Below, piece by piece: positions 32,916-44,717 of a stretch of 64,000 nucleotides of DNA. Every line of letters starts with the position of its first letter. The stretch's first letter is position 1. The DNA comes from Adineta vaga (lineage: Eukaryota; Rotifera), in assembly GCA_021613535.1 (NCBI GenBank), contig CP075492.1, forward strand, positions 15,438,001 to 15,502,000, read 5' to 3'. Both the position numbers and the translations under genes were made by a program. The notes beneath the pieces are model-generated. The model saw nothing but the letters and a program-made list of their open reading frames with translations. It was not told where the DNA came from and made no database searches.

Positions 32916-34767
32916 TTATATGGATTGAATTGTTTGTGAATATGAAAATGATTGTCGACATGATTGAAATAATTTCAAATAAGCTTTACGATATTTAATT
33001 TGAATAAATGGATAAAGAAATGGATTGCATGTTGAATTCATCCATAAAAGCCAAAATGAGATTTCAAAGATAAGTGTAGAAATCTTGATACCAGCTGTTG
33101 ATGCTGTAGCACAAATAACATATGGAAATAAGAATATAAGAAAAACAATAACAAGAATAAATAAAGATCGAGCAGCTTTACGATCACGAATAATTCGAAA
33201 ACGTTTTTGATAATAACCACTAAGTTTTGGTCGAGAACGACGTATGGTATTAATGTCTTGAAGATTAACTCTTGATGTATCGAAATCACATTCAATAACA
33301 GATTCATCGGGATAGTGACGAGACGTTGAATTAACAATACTAATAGATCTTCGAAGAGAATGTATTGGTATAGATATTTGATGACATTCTTCTAAATCAT
33401 TATTGACAGAAGAATGAATTTGAGATGAATTAATTCTTAAAGAAAAACAAATCTTCAGAAAATGTCAAAAGAAGAAGAAGAAGAAGAAGAAGAAAAACAA
33501 TTGTTTTACCGTGATAATCTATGCTGAACAATCGTCATATGATTATCGGACAAACGTTTTTTTTTCGGATTAGACGATGGCATTCTTATCATACTCGGAT
33601 TTTCTGTAATCATTAGCGATGGACAACTTTCAGTTGATTTTACTTGAAATTTCGGTATGTTTGGTAAATGATTTTCATCTTCAACTTCTTTACTTGTACC
33701 GAAAAACGATGATGTATGAACGTCACCTTTAGCTTTCTGATATTGTCTTAAACATATAAGACGACTCATTTTTCGACTTCGTTTCCAAATATTTAACATA
33801 ATCAACATATTTAAAACACATAAAACAACAAAAGGCCAGATAAAATAATTGAATTGTGCTATTAACATATACATAAATGAATTATTATAATCACCCGAAC
33901 AATCCGTTCGTGTAACATTGGTTTCTATCGGCGAAAAATTTATCAACCATATGCCCGGTGCAAAATTCACTAATGAATAAAAAACAAAAAAGCAAATTTC
34001 TTTTTCTCATTTCAAATTCAATTTCTTACAAAATGAAAGACACCAAATACAAGCCATAACTATATAAACAAAATGTTGTTTGACATATTTTCGATAAATA
34101 ATCGGATATGCAATTGACCAATATCGATTGATACTTATTGCTACGATATTAATTACACTAGCCATTGTTGCAACATCATCAATTGTAACCTAAGAATATA
34201 TCAGCAACAATCGTTATATTGCGATGAAAATCCTCTCTAGTTTTACCCAGATTTTACAAAAAAGTCTTCCAAATGGCCATGATTGTGTTAAACTAGTCGA
34301 TTATTAAACAATAATAATTTGTCTACATATTACAATAAAACTTACCTGAATGGAATATAGAATGGAATACAAAAGAATCCGACAAGAAAATCAGCAATTG
34401 CCATGTTCAATATAAAATAATCTGTTTAATTGTAAATAAAGAAGAAAAGTTCATTATTTATTAAAAAAGGAAATTTTCTATGTGATTCACCATTAATTGT
34501 ACGTAATTTTTTGTCACAATGAAATGCCAAAAGTACAATAATATTTCCCAATGCTGTTATAAACGCAATTAAACTTAAAGCAGTACCAAGCAATACGGAA
34601 AAAATGATTGATGACGAATCTGATGAATCTGTCATCGTATCATTGAATATTGCGAATGGAGGCGGATACATTATCATCTCATTTTCTATTACAAACCAAA
34701 CAAAAAAAGAAATGAATATTTCTAATCCATAAAGAAAGATCTTCTTACTAGAAAAAAACAAATCCAT
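32916..34767 (-). CDS. Amine-type GPCR (histamine H3/muscarinic-like)
   Basis: Six exons: 34767-34491, 34421-34346, 34292-34247, 34189-34030, 33969-33510 and 33435-32916. Total is 512 residues in frame. TM1 has ALGNIIVLLAF; TM2 is NMAIADFLVGFFCIPFYIPF, close to histamine H3 and related receptors; then SWPFGRLFCKIW with the disulfide Cys. TM3 contains the Asp typical of amine binding (VTIDDVATMASV) and ends INRYWSIAYP (DRY to NRY). TM4-TM5 include WLINF, a second-loop Cys and FIWPFVVLCVLNMLI. The third loop is long (over 150 residues) and basic. TM6 carries FLIFLFPYVICA, and TM7 MNSTCNPFLYPFIQ with an NPxxY-like motif. An intron contains a (TTC)n tract. Ligand inferred as a biogenic amine only. 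Confidence 0.85.
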
Positions 34768-35787
34768 CGGAAAAAATAGGAAGGAACTGATGAGGAGAGA
34801 GAAAAAACTAATGCACTATATGATACCATCTCATTCTATAGTAGACGGAAATTACCATCAGGTAAAAGATGCATCTTGTCTTGAATAACAAGTTCTTTTC
34901 CAATTATTTCTACTTCACTGATATTTCTCAAGTCAGAAAATATCAATTAAATTAATCCTCTTCGTAATATTACCTAAAAATTTGTCTTACCTTTTATCTC
35001 TGTGTTTTTTTCATAAAGCAATCTTTTTATTTTTCTTCTTCACAAAGATAATTATTTTACGCTTTTCTTTGTCTTCTTTGAACTAGTTAATAATGTTTCG
35101 AAGAAATAGTGTTAATTTAACTTGTAACTTTTGACACTTGTCATCCTGAAAAAAGAAAAAGACAAATTCAATAATGATGACGATAATGACAAAGATCTGT
35201 ATTTTGTATGAGAGAAAATTTTCTTTTTCCTTTCTCATCAACAGAATTTTGCATACTTATAATGATAAGATGATGCCTACGGTAATGAGTACTCTTTATT
35301 TCCTTGTTATTTACAGGAAGTCTGACTATATTCTAATAGTGATTTCCTTCTGTCATATCATGAAAATCATTTTTTCGACAACAAGTATTTCATTGCTTTT
35401 TCTGACGAGAATTCTGAAAGGTTTCTTACTTTAGAGAGAAAGAAGTTATCTGTTTCTGTAATGGAAAACGAGTATATGAAGAAAAGAAAAAAAGAAGAAG
35501 AAACAGAAGATTCTCTCTCTTCACAGATGTCGTTCATTCACTGACAAAACAATATCTAATCTACTAACGACATCTATACAATTATTTAATCAGCAATTCA
35601 ATGTTGTTCTTAAATGAAAAGAAGAAAAAAAAAAGTATGAAAATATTTGTTGAATTTTTTTTCTCAAAAATAAAAACAAAACAAATCAAAGAGGAAAAAT
35701 CGATTGAAATGAATCATCATCGTCTTACAAAAGATTTTTCTTTCTTTATTTATTTCATTTATATATTCACAAACTAAGTAAGAAAAC
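34768..35787. other. Divergent promoter region, no gene seen
   Basis: Between the GPCR (minus) and LRRC47 (plus). Purine-rich tracts (GAGAGA, AAGAAGAAGAAAC) and AT-rich DNA. ORFs here are short and unconvincing. Confidence 0.4.
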
Positions 35788-37634
35788 ATGGTTTGGCCTG
35801 AAGTTGAACAAGTTGCATTACATCGTCGTTATGAATTAGTTTTATCAGGAGAGAAATTACGAAAATATTATGAAGAAAAACAAGCATTAGACGAAACAAT
35901 TTGGACGTTGACTCAATTGAATTTTCTTGAAATAAGTCAATGTTCATTAATTGAATATTTATCGAAAGATATTGAAAAATTAGTTCATTTATCAACATTA
36001 ACATTAACATCAAATAAATTAATAGAACTTCCAAATGAAATGAAACATCTAACAAATCTTCGTCATTTAAATCTATCAAATAATCAAATTGAACATTTAA
36101 ATGATGATTTATTTGAAAAATTGATTCAATTAGAAACATTAAATTTAAGTCAAAATCGTTTAGAAAATTTTCCAAAATTTTCTCCTGAAAATCAAAAATT
36201 AGCAGTTGTGAATTTATCTCACAATCAACTTGAACATCTTCCTGATTTTCCAATTGAATTAGAAAATCTTTCGTCAATTGATTTATCATCAAATCGTTTT
36301 CAAGAGTTTCCTGAAACACTTTTACAACTTCATTCATTGAAAACAATTCTTATTGAATCAAATCAATTGAAAGAAATTCCAAGTCAATTAAGTCAATTAC
36401 ATAAATTAAAAGGTTTCCTTTTGAACGAATTTTCTAAGGTTTTCCTAAGAGAACTTTTATTCTTTTTTTTTTCATAGAACTTCGATTTAAATCTAATCCA
36501 TTGAAAGATAATCGATTGAAAAAATTAATGGAACAAGATAAAATCAAACCTGTTCTGGAATATTTAGCAAAACAATGGAATGAACAACAAAAATCATCTT
36601 CAACAACAGCAAAACCAACGTCACAACAAAAGCAACAACAAGGAAAACAAGCTGAACAAATTGTTCAAGATAAAATCGAAATTTTACATTTTGATCAATC
36701 AGAAGATTTAAAAGGAAGACAAAGTTTGTATTTGTATTTCAAGAAAAAGTTCAGTTTAAAATTCATTGATTTCTTCTAGTTACTTTATTACCAAGAGTAA
36801 TCAATGTTCGACCACATATTCTATGTTGTATTTTAAGAAATATTGATCTTGTAACACCAGGAAATTTAAAGAAATTCTTAAACTTACAAGTAATCTTTTG
36901 TTGAAGATATTGATTGAAAAGCATTATAAATCTTTCTTTTTATTGATTTAGAATGATTTACATGATGATATTTGTCAAAAACGTACATTAGCAACTATTG
37001 GTACACATGATTTATCATTAATCTCGGGAAATTTGGTTTATGATGCTCGAAATCCGGATGAAATCGGCATTGTACCACTTGGTAAAGGTCCAAAATTAGT
37101 ATCAGCAAGAGATTTTTATGATCAATTATGTCGAGATGCTGAACATGAAAGAAAATTAAAAAAACGAAATCAACTTTCTGGTCTTCATAAGTATGTAATT
37201 TTCATTTTTGATATTCTTTTTCAAATCATATTTATTTCTTTACCAGATATTTAACATTATTAGAAGATCAAACTGAATTTCCATGTTTATCCGATCAAGA
37301 TCGTTATGTTATTTCACTTCCACCATTAACAAATTCTGAACGAAGTAAATTAAGTCCGACAAGTGAATCGATCTTTGTTGAAATAACATCAAATCATTCG
37401 ATGGATACATGTCGTCGCGTAATGGATGCATTTCTTCGACAAGTTCTTCAAAATGGTTTAGGAAAAAAATCTGAACAAGATAATCAGTATCGACAAATTT
37501 TAGTTTTACAACAAACACGTGTTGTTGATGAAAAAGGACAATTAAAAACAACATTTCCTTCTCGTACTGATCTTGATTGGAATGAAATTTCTCAAGGAAC
37601 TATTTTTATTGAACGATTAACAAATGAAAAATAA
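35788..37634 (+). CDS. LRRC47: Leucine-rich repeat protein LRRC47 with B3/B4-type domain
   Basis: Five exons: 35788-36412, 36478-36723, 36780-36889, 36952-37190 and 37247-37634. Product 535 residues, in frame. The N-terminus WPEVEQVALHRRYELVLSG matches LRRC47. About seven LRRs follow (LxxLxLxxNxLxxLP), then a Gln-rich linker. The C-terminal half is the B3/B4 domain shared with phenylalanyl-tRNA synthetase beta: VRPHILCCILRNIDL, DLHDDICQKRTLATIGTHDL, IVPLGKG, LSGLHKYLTLLEDQTEFPCL and SLPPLTNSERSKL. The family is associated with ribosomes and translation; molecular role not settled. Nothing broken. Confidence 0.92.
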
Positions 37635-37716
37635 AAGTTCATTTTTTTTCTTTTGGTTTTAGATATTCTTTCTTCTTTTCTGTTTTCGTTGCATAAAATG
37701 AAATAAATTGACGAGA

Positions 37717-39030
37717 ATGAATTCTCGTCGATCGAATTATTCCATGGCTAATAATTGCGAATATCGTATTGATTTAAATCCACAAAATAATATTGAAGAA
37801 CTTGAAACAATTGGAGAAGATATTCTTCATCAAGTTCAACCTGCAACAACAACAACAGCAACGACAACTCGAGCATCACCACCACCACCACCGTTAACGA
37901 ATGATATAAACAATGATCATCTTCATCAATTAATAGCATTTCTAAAAGATAATCTAACATCAACATTTCCTTTTGCACTTATTCTTATTCTCAAAGGTTT
38001 TTATGAACATTCAGCAGGTAAGAAAATCTTCAAATTGAATTTACATTGAAAATATTGTTTTATTTGAAGGTATATTGATGGTTATATTCTTTTCTGCAAG
38101 TATCTATCATGCAAATACAGTTTTAGTTCAACAAGCAGCTTTAAAAGTAAAGAATTGAATTTATTGAAAAGATGAATAAAAATCTTTTTGTATTTTAGTC
38201 ATCGCGTCGTTTATGGCCAGTTATTCGAGTGATAATTATTCTGAGTCTTTCTTTGATTCTTTTCCTGTATTTATATCGACAAGAAAAATTCTATTTATGT
38301 CTTATATTTGCTCGGCTTAATTATACTAAATGGGATTTATGGACACTTCTTTGGGTACTTTATTCAACATTTTGTATTGTCAAGTAAATTTTGGGATAAA
38401 AACAAAAATTTGAATTGAATTTAATTTGTTTTAGAATGATTGTGATGATTTTGAAAAGTTTATTAATTGTTTATCCAATTAAAAGTGATAAAAACAAATT
38501 TTGTTTAACATATCGTAAACGTGGATCATATTTTTCTTTCATGGAATATCTATCTCAATTTTATATAAGTTTATTAACAATTCGTCCATGGATACATTTT
38601 CTCTTAGATAATAATCAAGAAAAATATGTTTTTTCAACAATACTTTTAATATTATATTCAATTATAAAACTTTTCAATGTTTACAAAAGTCTTGTTCAAT
38701 TACGTCATTCATTAAAAGAAGCATTTCAAACTCTTCCATTTCCATCAGCATCAAATAATGATTTACGAGAAACGATGTGTCCTATTTGTCAATCAGAATA
38801 TCAAGATCCAATTGTTTTAACATGCAAAGTTTGTCTCTTTTTTTCTCTCCTTCTCGAAAGAATATGTATTGATTGAATTTAATATATTTTATTAGCATGT
38901 CTTTTGTGAAGAATGTGTTACATCATGGCTTGATCGAAATGCTTCATGTCCACTTTGTCGATGTAAATTACCAATTGGACAAGCAAATTATCGTGATGGA
39001 TTTACTTCGGGATATTTAATTTGGTACTAA
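37717..39030 (+). CDS. RING-finger transmembrane E3 ligase, RNFT1/RNFT2-like
   Basis: Exons 37717-38017, 38070-38146, 38199-38383, 38435-38828 and 38896-39030; 363 residues in frame. The start is the ATG at 37717, preceded by an in-frame stop. After a Thr/Pro-rich disordered N-terminus (ATTTTATTTRASPPPPP) there are about five to six membrane helices. A C-terminal C3HC4 RING follows: CPICQSEYQDPIVLTCKHVF, CEEC and CPLCR, with the His in the fifth exon. The end GFTSGYLIWY resembles the C-terminus of RNFT1. RNFT proteins are ER-membrane ubiquitin ligases in ERAD. Good match in domain order and length. Which of the two vertebrate paralogues is closer cannot be told. Confidence 0.87.
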
Positions 39031-39262
39031 AAAACCAATTTTTTTCCCTTTTTCTTTTCTTTATTTTAAATAAATATAAATAATTAACAAGAAAATCGAT
39101 GTTCGAGTCATTATTCGATTGTCGAATAAAACTCTGCTAATTCATCTACAATATAATAGAAATGACGAAATTAAGTATTGTAATTCGAAGAAAAATTAGA
39201 AATCTTTCATTAGAATTTGATGATGACAACATTTATATAAAGTTCTTTTGAGAATAAGTACT

Positions 39263-40243
39263 TCAACGTATTACTGTTTGATGTCTTCTTGAAACGCTAT
39301 GATCGACATTTATATGACGAATTTTTTGATAATTTGTAAGAATTAATTGTTTCCAATCTTCACGAAATGATGCTGATGAAATGTAATATGTATAGAATGG
39401 TGCTGCACTAAAAATAAATATCATCAAAAATGTTGCATTTAATGCAAAATATTCAATTTGAAGAAGTTGTACACTTTTATTTGGTAGAATAAATTGAGTA
39501 ATCATTCTTTCAAGATACATTATTGTCATTGGACTAGTTGTTATTATATAAATAATTACTTCACTCATAACAAGAATTAATAAATCTCGATCTCGTCGTT
39601 TTAAACAATTATTTCTTTGATTTAATTCTAGACCTGTTGATTGAATACGATTACGCAATTGTTTCATATTTTTATAAGTTAAATAAGCAAATACACATAT
39701 TATAATCGATGGAACTAATCCAATAAATATGACAGCATAAAAACCATAAAATGTACCATAATTGCCCGACGTCGCACATTGACCATTGTTCATATTTAAC
39801 CATATAAGCGTATGACTAGCAGCAATTGTCCAAAAAAGAAAAATAAAGAAAGTGAAATATTTTGCTCGTTTCAATGTGCTAAATGCTCTAAATGAAGTAC
39901 GACTACTTGTGATCATATAACGATCGATACATGCAAATATTAGAAGAGTTTTTGTAACTTGTCCAAGAAATGATGGAATAAACATTGAAAGTCGACATAA
40001 AATCAATGAACGCATTGTATCATCAGTATAAGAATATGAATAAATTCGAAATAAACCACTAATTGTTAAATAAAGAATATTTGTTACAGCTGAATTCATT
40101 AAATAAATTGAACAAGCATTGCGCTTTTGTCGATAAAAAATTATAAGTGTGAAAATATTACCAATATTTCCAACGACGAGAACAATTGGATAAACATAAA
40201 AATTCATTTGAATTTGGATCAGTGGTAATATTGATGTTGACAT
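39263..40243 (-). CDS. Rhodopsin-like orphan GPCR (peptide-receptor type)
   Basis: Intronless, 326 residues, seven helices. TM1 has GNIGNIFTLIIF; TM2 lies around MNSAVTNILYLTISGLF; ILCRLSMFI gives the TM3 Cys; TM3 ends ACIDRYM with an intact DRY. The second loop has GQCATS. TM6 is LLILVMSEVIIYIITTSPMTIMY with a displaced Pro. TM7 ends AAPFYTYYI rather than NPxxY. This is the pattern of FMRFamide-like orphan receptors that are strongly expanded in bdelloid rotifers. Ligand unknown. Confidence 0.85.
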   Translation of the reverse strand: MSTSILPLIQIQMNFYVYPIVLVVGNIGNIFTLIIFYRQKRNACSIYLMNSAVTNILYLTISGLFRIYSYSYTDDTMRSLILCRLSMFIPSFLGQVTKTLLIFACIDRYMITSSRTSFRAFSTLKRAKYFTFFIFLFWTIAASHTLIWLNMNNGQCATSGNYGTFYGFYAVIFIGLVPSIIICVFAYLTYKNMKQLRNRIQSTGLELNQRNNCLKRRDRDLLILVMSEVIIYIITTSPMTIMYLERMITQFILPNKSVQLLQIEYFALNATFLMIFIFSAAPFYTYYISSASFREDWKQLILTNYQKIRHINVDHSVSRRHQTVIR

Positions 40244-41160
40244 TGTTATTAATGATTAGAATTATGAAAGATAAAACTTTGTATTAGGCTTAAAAAAGAA
40301 TGAAGAAATGTAAGTTATACGAAGCAGGGCATATTTTCGAAAGGAACTCATTTATCAACAGGGATCATTAAAATTATCGAACCCCATGGATGTTAGCATA
40401 TTCATACAGAAAATCCTTATCTTATTTCACGAACAAAAGATAATAATCAGTCAATAGCAGGAGGACGTGTGATTACAAAATTATCATCTACCAGCCTAGC
40501 ATCTTAATCCCGTTTCATGGATAGTTAAAGCAAAAAATTGAAATATACAAAAGATGACAATAACATAATTAAAGATTCCCTTGATCTAAAATATATTTCT
40601 CGTTTTTCTACACGTGACCAGCCACTGGTTTCTGAAACTTTGCTATGATACGGGATACATTCTATCTATTCTCCTGAATCTAAGTTATCACTTGTAAATA
40701 TTTGATCTTAATTCTCATCATTATGAGATGTTCATTGATTAACGATCAGGGAAACGGAAATACGATACAAGGCTAATCGACAGTATTTCTGTAGATGCAC
40801 ACTCTCCAGCCATCAGCTGATCATTATCAAATATGAGTCTTTAGTAACAATCAAGTTTCCTTATTTCACCTGAAACTTTAATTAAAATGACGTGAAATTA
40901 ATTATCAACTGATAAGAATAAAGAAACATTTAAAATACTCTCCGAATCGTCCATATATAGGAAATTTCCGCAAATGACTCAATCAAACGTTATAGTCATG
41001 ATTTTCTACCTGTAAACATGCTTTGATTTTTATAACATCGAGCGTCGAAAATTTTTTGTATCATAACAGAACGTAAAAAAAAACTTCCTCCATTTTTGTC
41101 TCTTTCTGTTGACAACAACCTGTGCATGTTGGAGTCTTTTTTTTCTCCACCTTAAAAAAC
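40244..41160. other. Intergenic upstream of the ART-TPR cluster
   Basis: No gene seen. AT-rich; holds the promoters of the divergent GPCR and the first ART-TPR gene. No clear TATA box close to the start at 41161. Confidence 0.4.
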
Positions 41161-44100
41161 ATGGCCAAACGACCTGATGAAAATAATTTGATTTATATTT
41201 GGCTTGATGATGAAAGAATTCGCTCGAAAGAATATCTCAATGTTCAACAAGAATTTCCAACACTTTTTAAATCTTTTCAAACATTCAACAATTCCGATGA
41301 GTGTATAGATTTCATTACTGATCTTTTCGATACAAAAATCATCTTAATTACTTCAAATATCTTAGGAAAACTTATTATTCCATTGATTCATTCATGTAAA
41401 CAAATTCATTCGATTTATTTATTTCATTCGAATATTCAATCTGATCAGATTTGGATAAAAACCTATCCGAAAATTTTACAAATATTCGACGATATCAAAC
41501 TAATTTGTAATCGATTTCAAGAAATTCGAAATGAATATAGAAACGATCCAATTGCATTGACATTTCTTTCCTCGTCAGATGTTACTGCAACCGATCGAAA
41601 TCGACAAGATCCATCGTTTATGTATTTTCAATTATTAAAAGATATTATTCTTAATGATCTATCGGATGAAAAGGAAGAAGAAACGAAATCAGATATGATT
41701 AATTATTGTCGAAGTATTTTTGCGAAAAGTCCAATAGTATTGGATATAATAAATGAATTTGAAAAAGATTATCGTCCTGATTCATCGATTTATTGGTATA
41801 CGAGAGAATGTTTTCTTTTTAAAATGTTAAATAAAGCCTTGTGGACACCCGAACCTGATGTTATATATCGATTAAGATACTTTCTTCGACATCTTCATGG
41901 ACAAATTTCCATTTATGCTCAATCACAACGTGATCATCTATCGAAAATGATTGTGTACCGTGGACAATCGATGTCAACAAATGAAATTGAAAAATTAAAG
42001 AAAAATATTGGTGGATTTCTTTCATTTAATAACTTTTTATCAACATCACTTCAACGTGATATTGCTATGAAATTTCTCTGGGGATCAGAAATCGGTGTTC
42101 TATTCGAAATTCATATTGATCCATCGATTGAAAAGTTTCCCTATGCAAATATTGAACAATTATCTAATCATCAAGGAATTCTCGGTGAACGTGAACTTCT
42201 CTTTTCCATGGGAACAGTCTTTCGTATTGTTGAAATTTTGAAAGAAAATGACTTTTATCATGTTCAATTAATTCTTAGTGATGAAGTTGATCAACAATTA
42301 GAATCTTATACAACAGTTACTCGTGAAGATACTCGTTCTTCACATTCATTTTTATCACTTTTGAAATTAATGAATGAATTAGGACAATTAAATCGAATTG
42401 ATCAATTTGCACAGATGCTTCAAGATCAAGTTTTATTGAATCTTCATCCATCAATGCTTGCATCTATACATCATGCATTTGGAATGATTTATCATTCTCG
42501 ATCACAGTCAAATGAAGCTTTAGATCATTTTCATCAAAGTTTAAGTATTTATTTGAATATTTTACCTAATAATCATCCAAAATTATCACCAACTTATAAT
42601 AATATGGGTTCAGTTTATTTATCTCAATTAAATTACGAAAAAGCTTTAGAATTTCATCAATTAGCTTTAGATTGCCAATATAATTCATTGAATCCAAATC
42701 AAGCATCAATTATTGCTTATATCAATAATATTGGATCAATTTATTATCGACAAGAAAATTATCAAGAAGCATTATATCATCATAAACATGCTTTAGACTT
42801 ACAAAAACAGTTTTTTGGTGAACGTAATCCAGAATTGACGAATACTTACAATATAATTCGAGCAATTTGTTTAAAACTAGGTGATTATGAACAAGCAAGT
42901 TAGTTTCATAAGCGACTTTCTTCTCTTCGACGAATATTTTCTCTTTGTTTCTTTTTTATTGCATAGGTTTTTATCATGATAAAACTCTTGAATTACAAAC
43001 TATTGCATCTCAATTAGATCCAACAGCATTAGCAAATTGTTCAATAACAACCGGTGCTGCTTGTCTTTCACATGATCAATATGATGATGCATTAATTCAT
43101 TTTAAACATGCATTAGAAATTGAACAACAATATTTCTTACCAAATAATCCATCATTAGCAAAAACATATAATTGTATAGCAAGTACTTTATATAAAAAAC
43201 GTCAATTCAAAGAAGCTTTATCTTATTATACTAAAGCATTAGAAATAGAATTAACTTCTCTTTCAAATCCTCACCCATCGATTGCAACGAGTTATCATAA
43301 TATTTCAACAGCATATGCTGGCTTAATAGAATGGCCGAATGCATTAGAATATTCAACCAAAGCTATTGATCAATTAAAAAAATGTTTGGAAGTAGATCAA
43401 ACTACTTTAGCATTATTTATTCATCATACAGGATATATTTATCTTCAACAAGAAATATATGACAAAGCATTGAATTATTTTCAACATGCACTCGATATTC
43501 AACAACAATATTTATTATCGAATGATTTATCTTTAGCTACAACAAATAATCATATTGCAAGAAGTTATTTCAAACAAAATCGATTTGAAGAATCTCTTCC
43601 GTACTATCTCAAAGCATTAGAAATTGAACAGAATTCTTTACCAAATAATCATCCTTCGATCGCCACTAGTTATCATAATATTTCAACAGCATATGTTGGA
43701 CTTGAACGATGGTCCGATGCTGAGAAATATGCATTGAAATCTGTTGAACAATTGAAAAGTTCATCTGATGCTGATCAAACAACATTAGCAGCATTTATTC
43801 ATTATGTTGGATATATTTATCATCAACAAAATCAAAATGAACAAGCGTTAATATATTATGAACAAGCAGTTGATCTTTATCGTCTATATTCATTCGAAGA
43901 TGATCCATTCTTAGCTGTGATTTATCATCGAACTGCTAGTGTTTATTATCAATTGAAAAGATATGATGAGGCACTTGTTTTGTATCAAAAAACCTTAAAT
44001 ATTGAATTAAAAACATTACCTGATAATACACAAACTATTGCTACAACATATTCGAATCTTTCAACTGCATATTTAGGTTTGAAACGATACGATGAAGCAT

Positions 44101-44252
44101 TATTTGCAGCTGAATTAGCGATAGATCAATTACGAAAAACTTTACCAAGTAATCATTCAGAACTTGTTCGATATCAAACTTATCTCATGGCTATTGAAAT
44201 GAGTAAATCATCGAACATAGATATTACACAATTTTTTTCTATTTCTCATTGA
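41161..44252 (+). CDS. ADP-ribosyltransferase-TPR protein, copy A
   Basis: Exons 41161-42898 and 42967-44252 (68-bp intron), 1007 residues. Start is the ATG at 41161 (AACATGG context). Residues 1-125 are the N-terminal alpha/beta domain shared with the other ART genes (LIYIWLDDERIRSKEYL, IILITSNILGKLIIPLIHSC). Residues about 150-390 are an ART domain with VYRGQSM, FNNFLSTSL and GERELLFSMG (R-S-ExE intact). From about residue 430 on there are at least a dozen kinesin-light-chain-like TPRs of 42 residues (ALDHFHQSLSIYLNILPNNHP type). The intron falls inside the TPR array, as in copies B and C. No signal peptide. ART plus TPR suggests target modification guided by protein-protein contacts; targets unknown. 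Shares near-identical DNA patches with copies B and C. Confidence 0.87.
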
Positions 44253-44717
44253 TTATTTGAAATATATTATCAATGAAATTATATATATATATATAGTACA
44301 TTAAGTGAATAGTAATAAAGATTTTGTATCGTATAAAATTTCAACATTCAACTGAACTATGAATACTATGCCTTTAATCGTATGATATATTTACTCACTA
44401 TATATTGTGAAATTTGCTAGATTAAATAACACTTTGGAATTGGAACAATATCAAGCGATGTTTATCACATTTAGAACTTGGTTTTACTGATTAAACAAAA
44501 GATTGAATAATTAAATGTTTTGTTCTATTCTGTTCTTCCGTCGTGAGTTTTCTTTTTTCTGTCATCTCTACCTATAGTCATGTGGTATGACTAAAGTCAA
44601 TAAAAATATTCTTAAGAAGAAAAGAAGAAAGGTGTATATGCTGTTTAATGTAATGTAGGCATTCTCCAACAACGAAATTATTCTTTTTTTCCAAGCCAGT
44701 ATTGATATAACGCGTAA
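44253..44717. other. Spacer between ART-TPR copies A and B
   Basis: Contains an (AT)n run at about 44280-44295 and an AATAAA-type signal near 44314. No gene seen. Confidence 0.4.

Noticed and set aside
33473-33496. (AAG)n tract as a regulatory repeat
   Set aside because: It lies in an intron of the amine-type GPCR next to the donor site, on the strand giving a TTC tract; an ordinary intronic microsatellite is enough to explain it.
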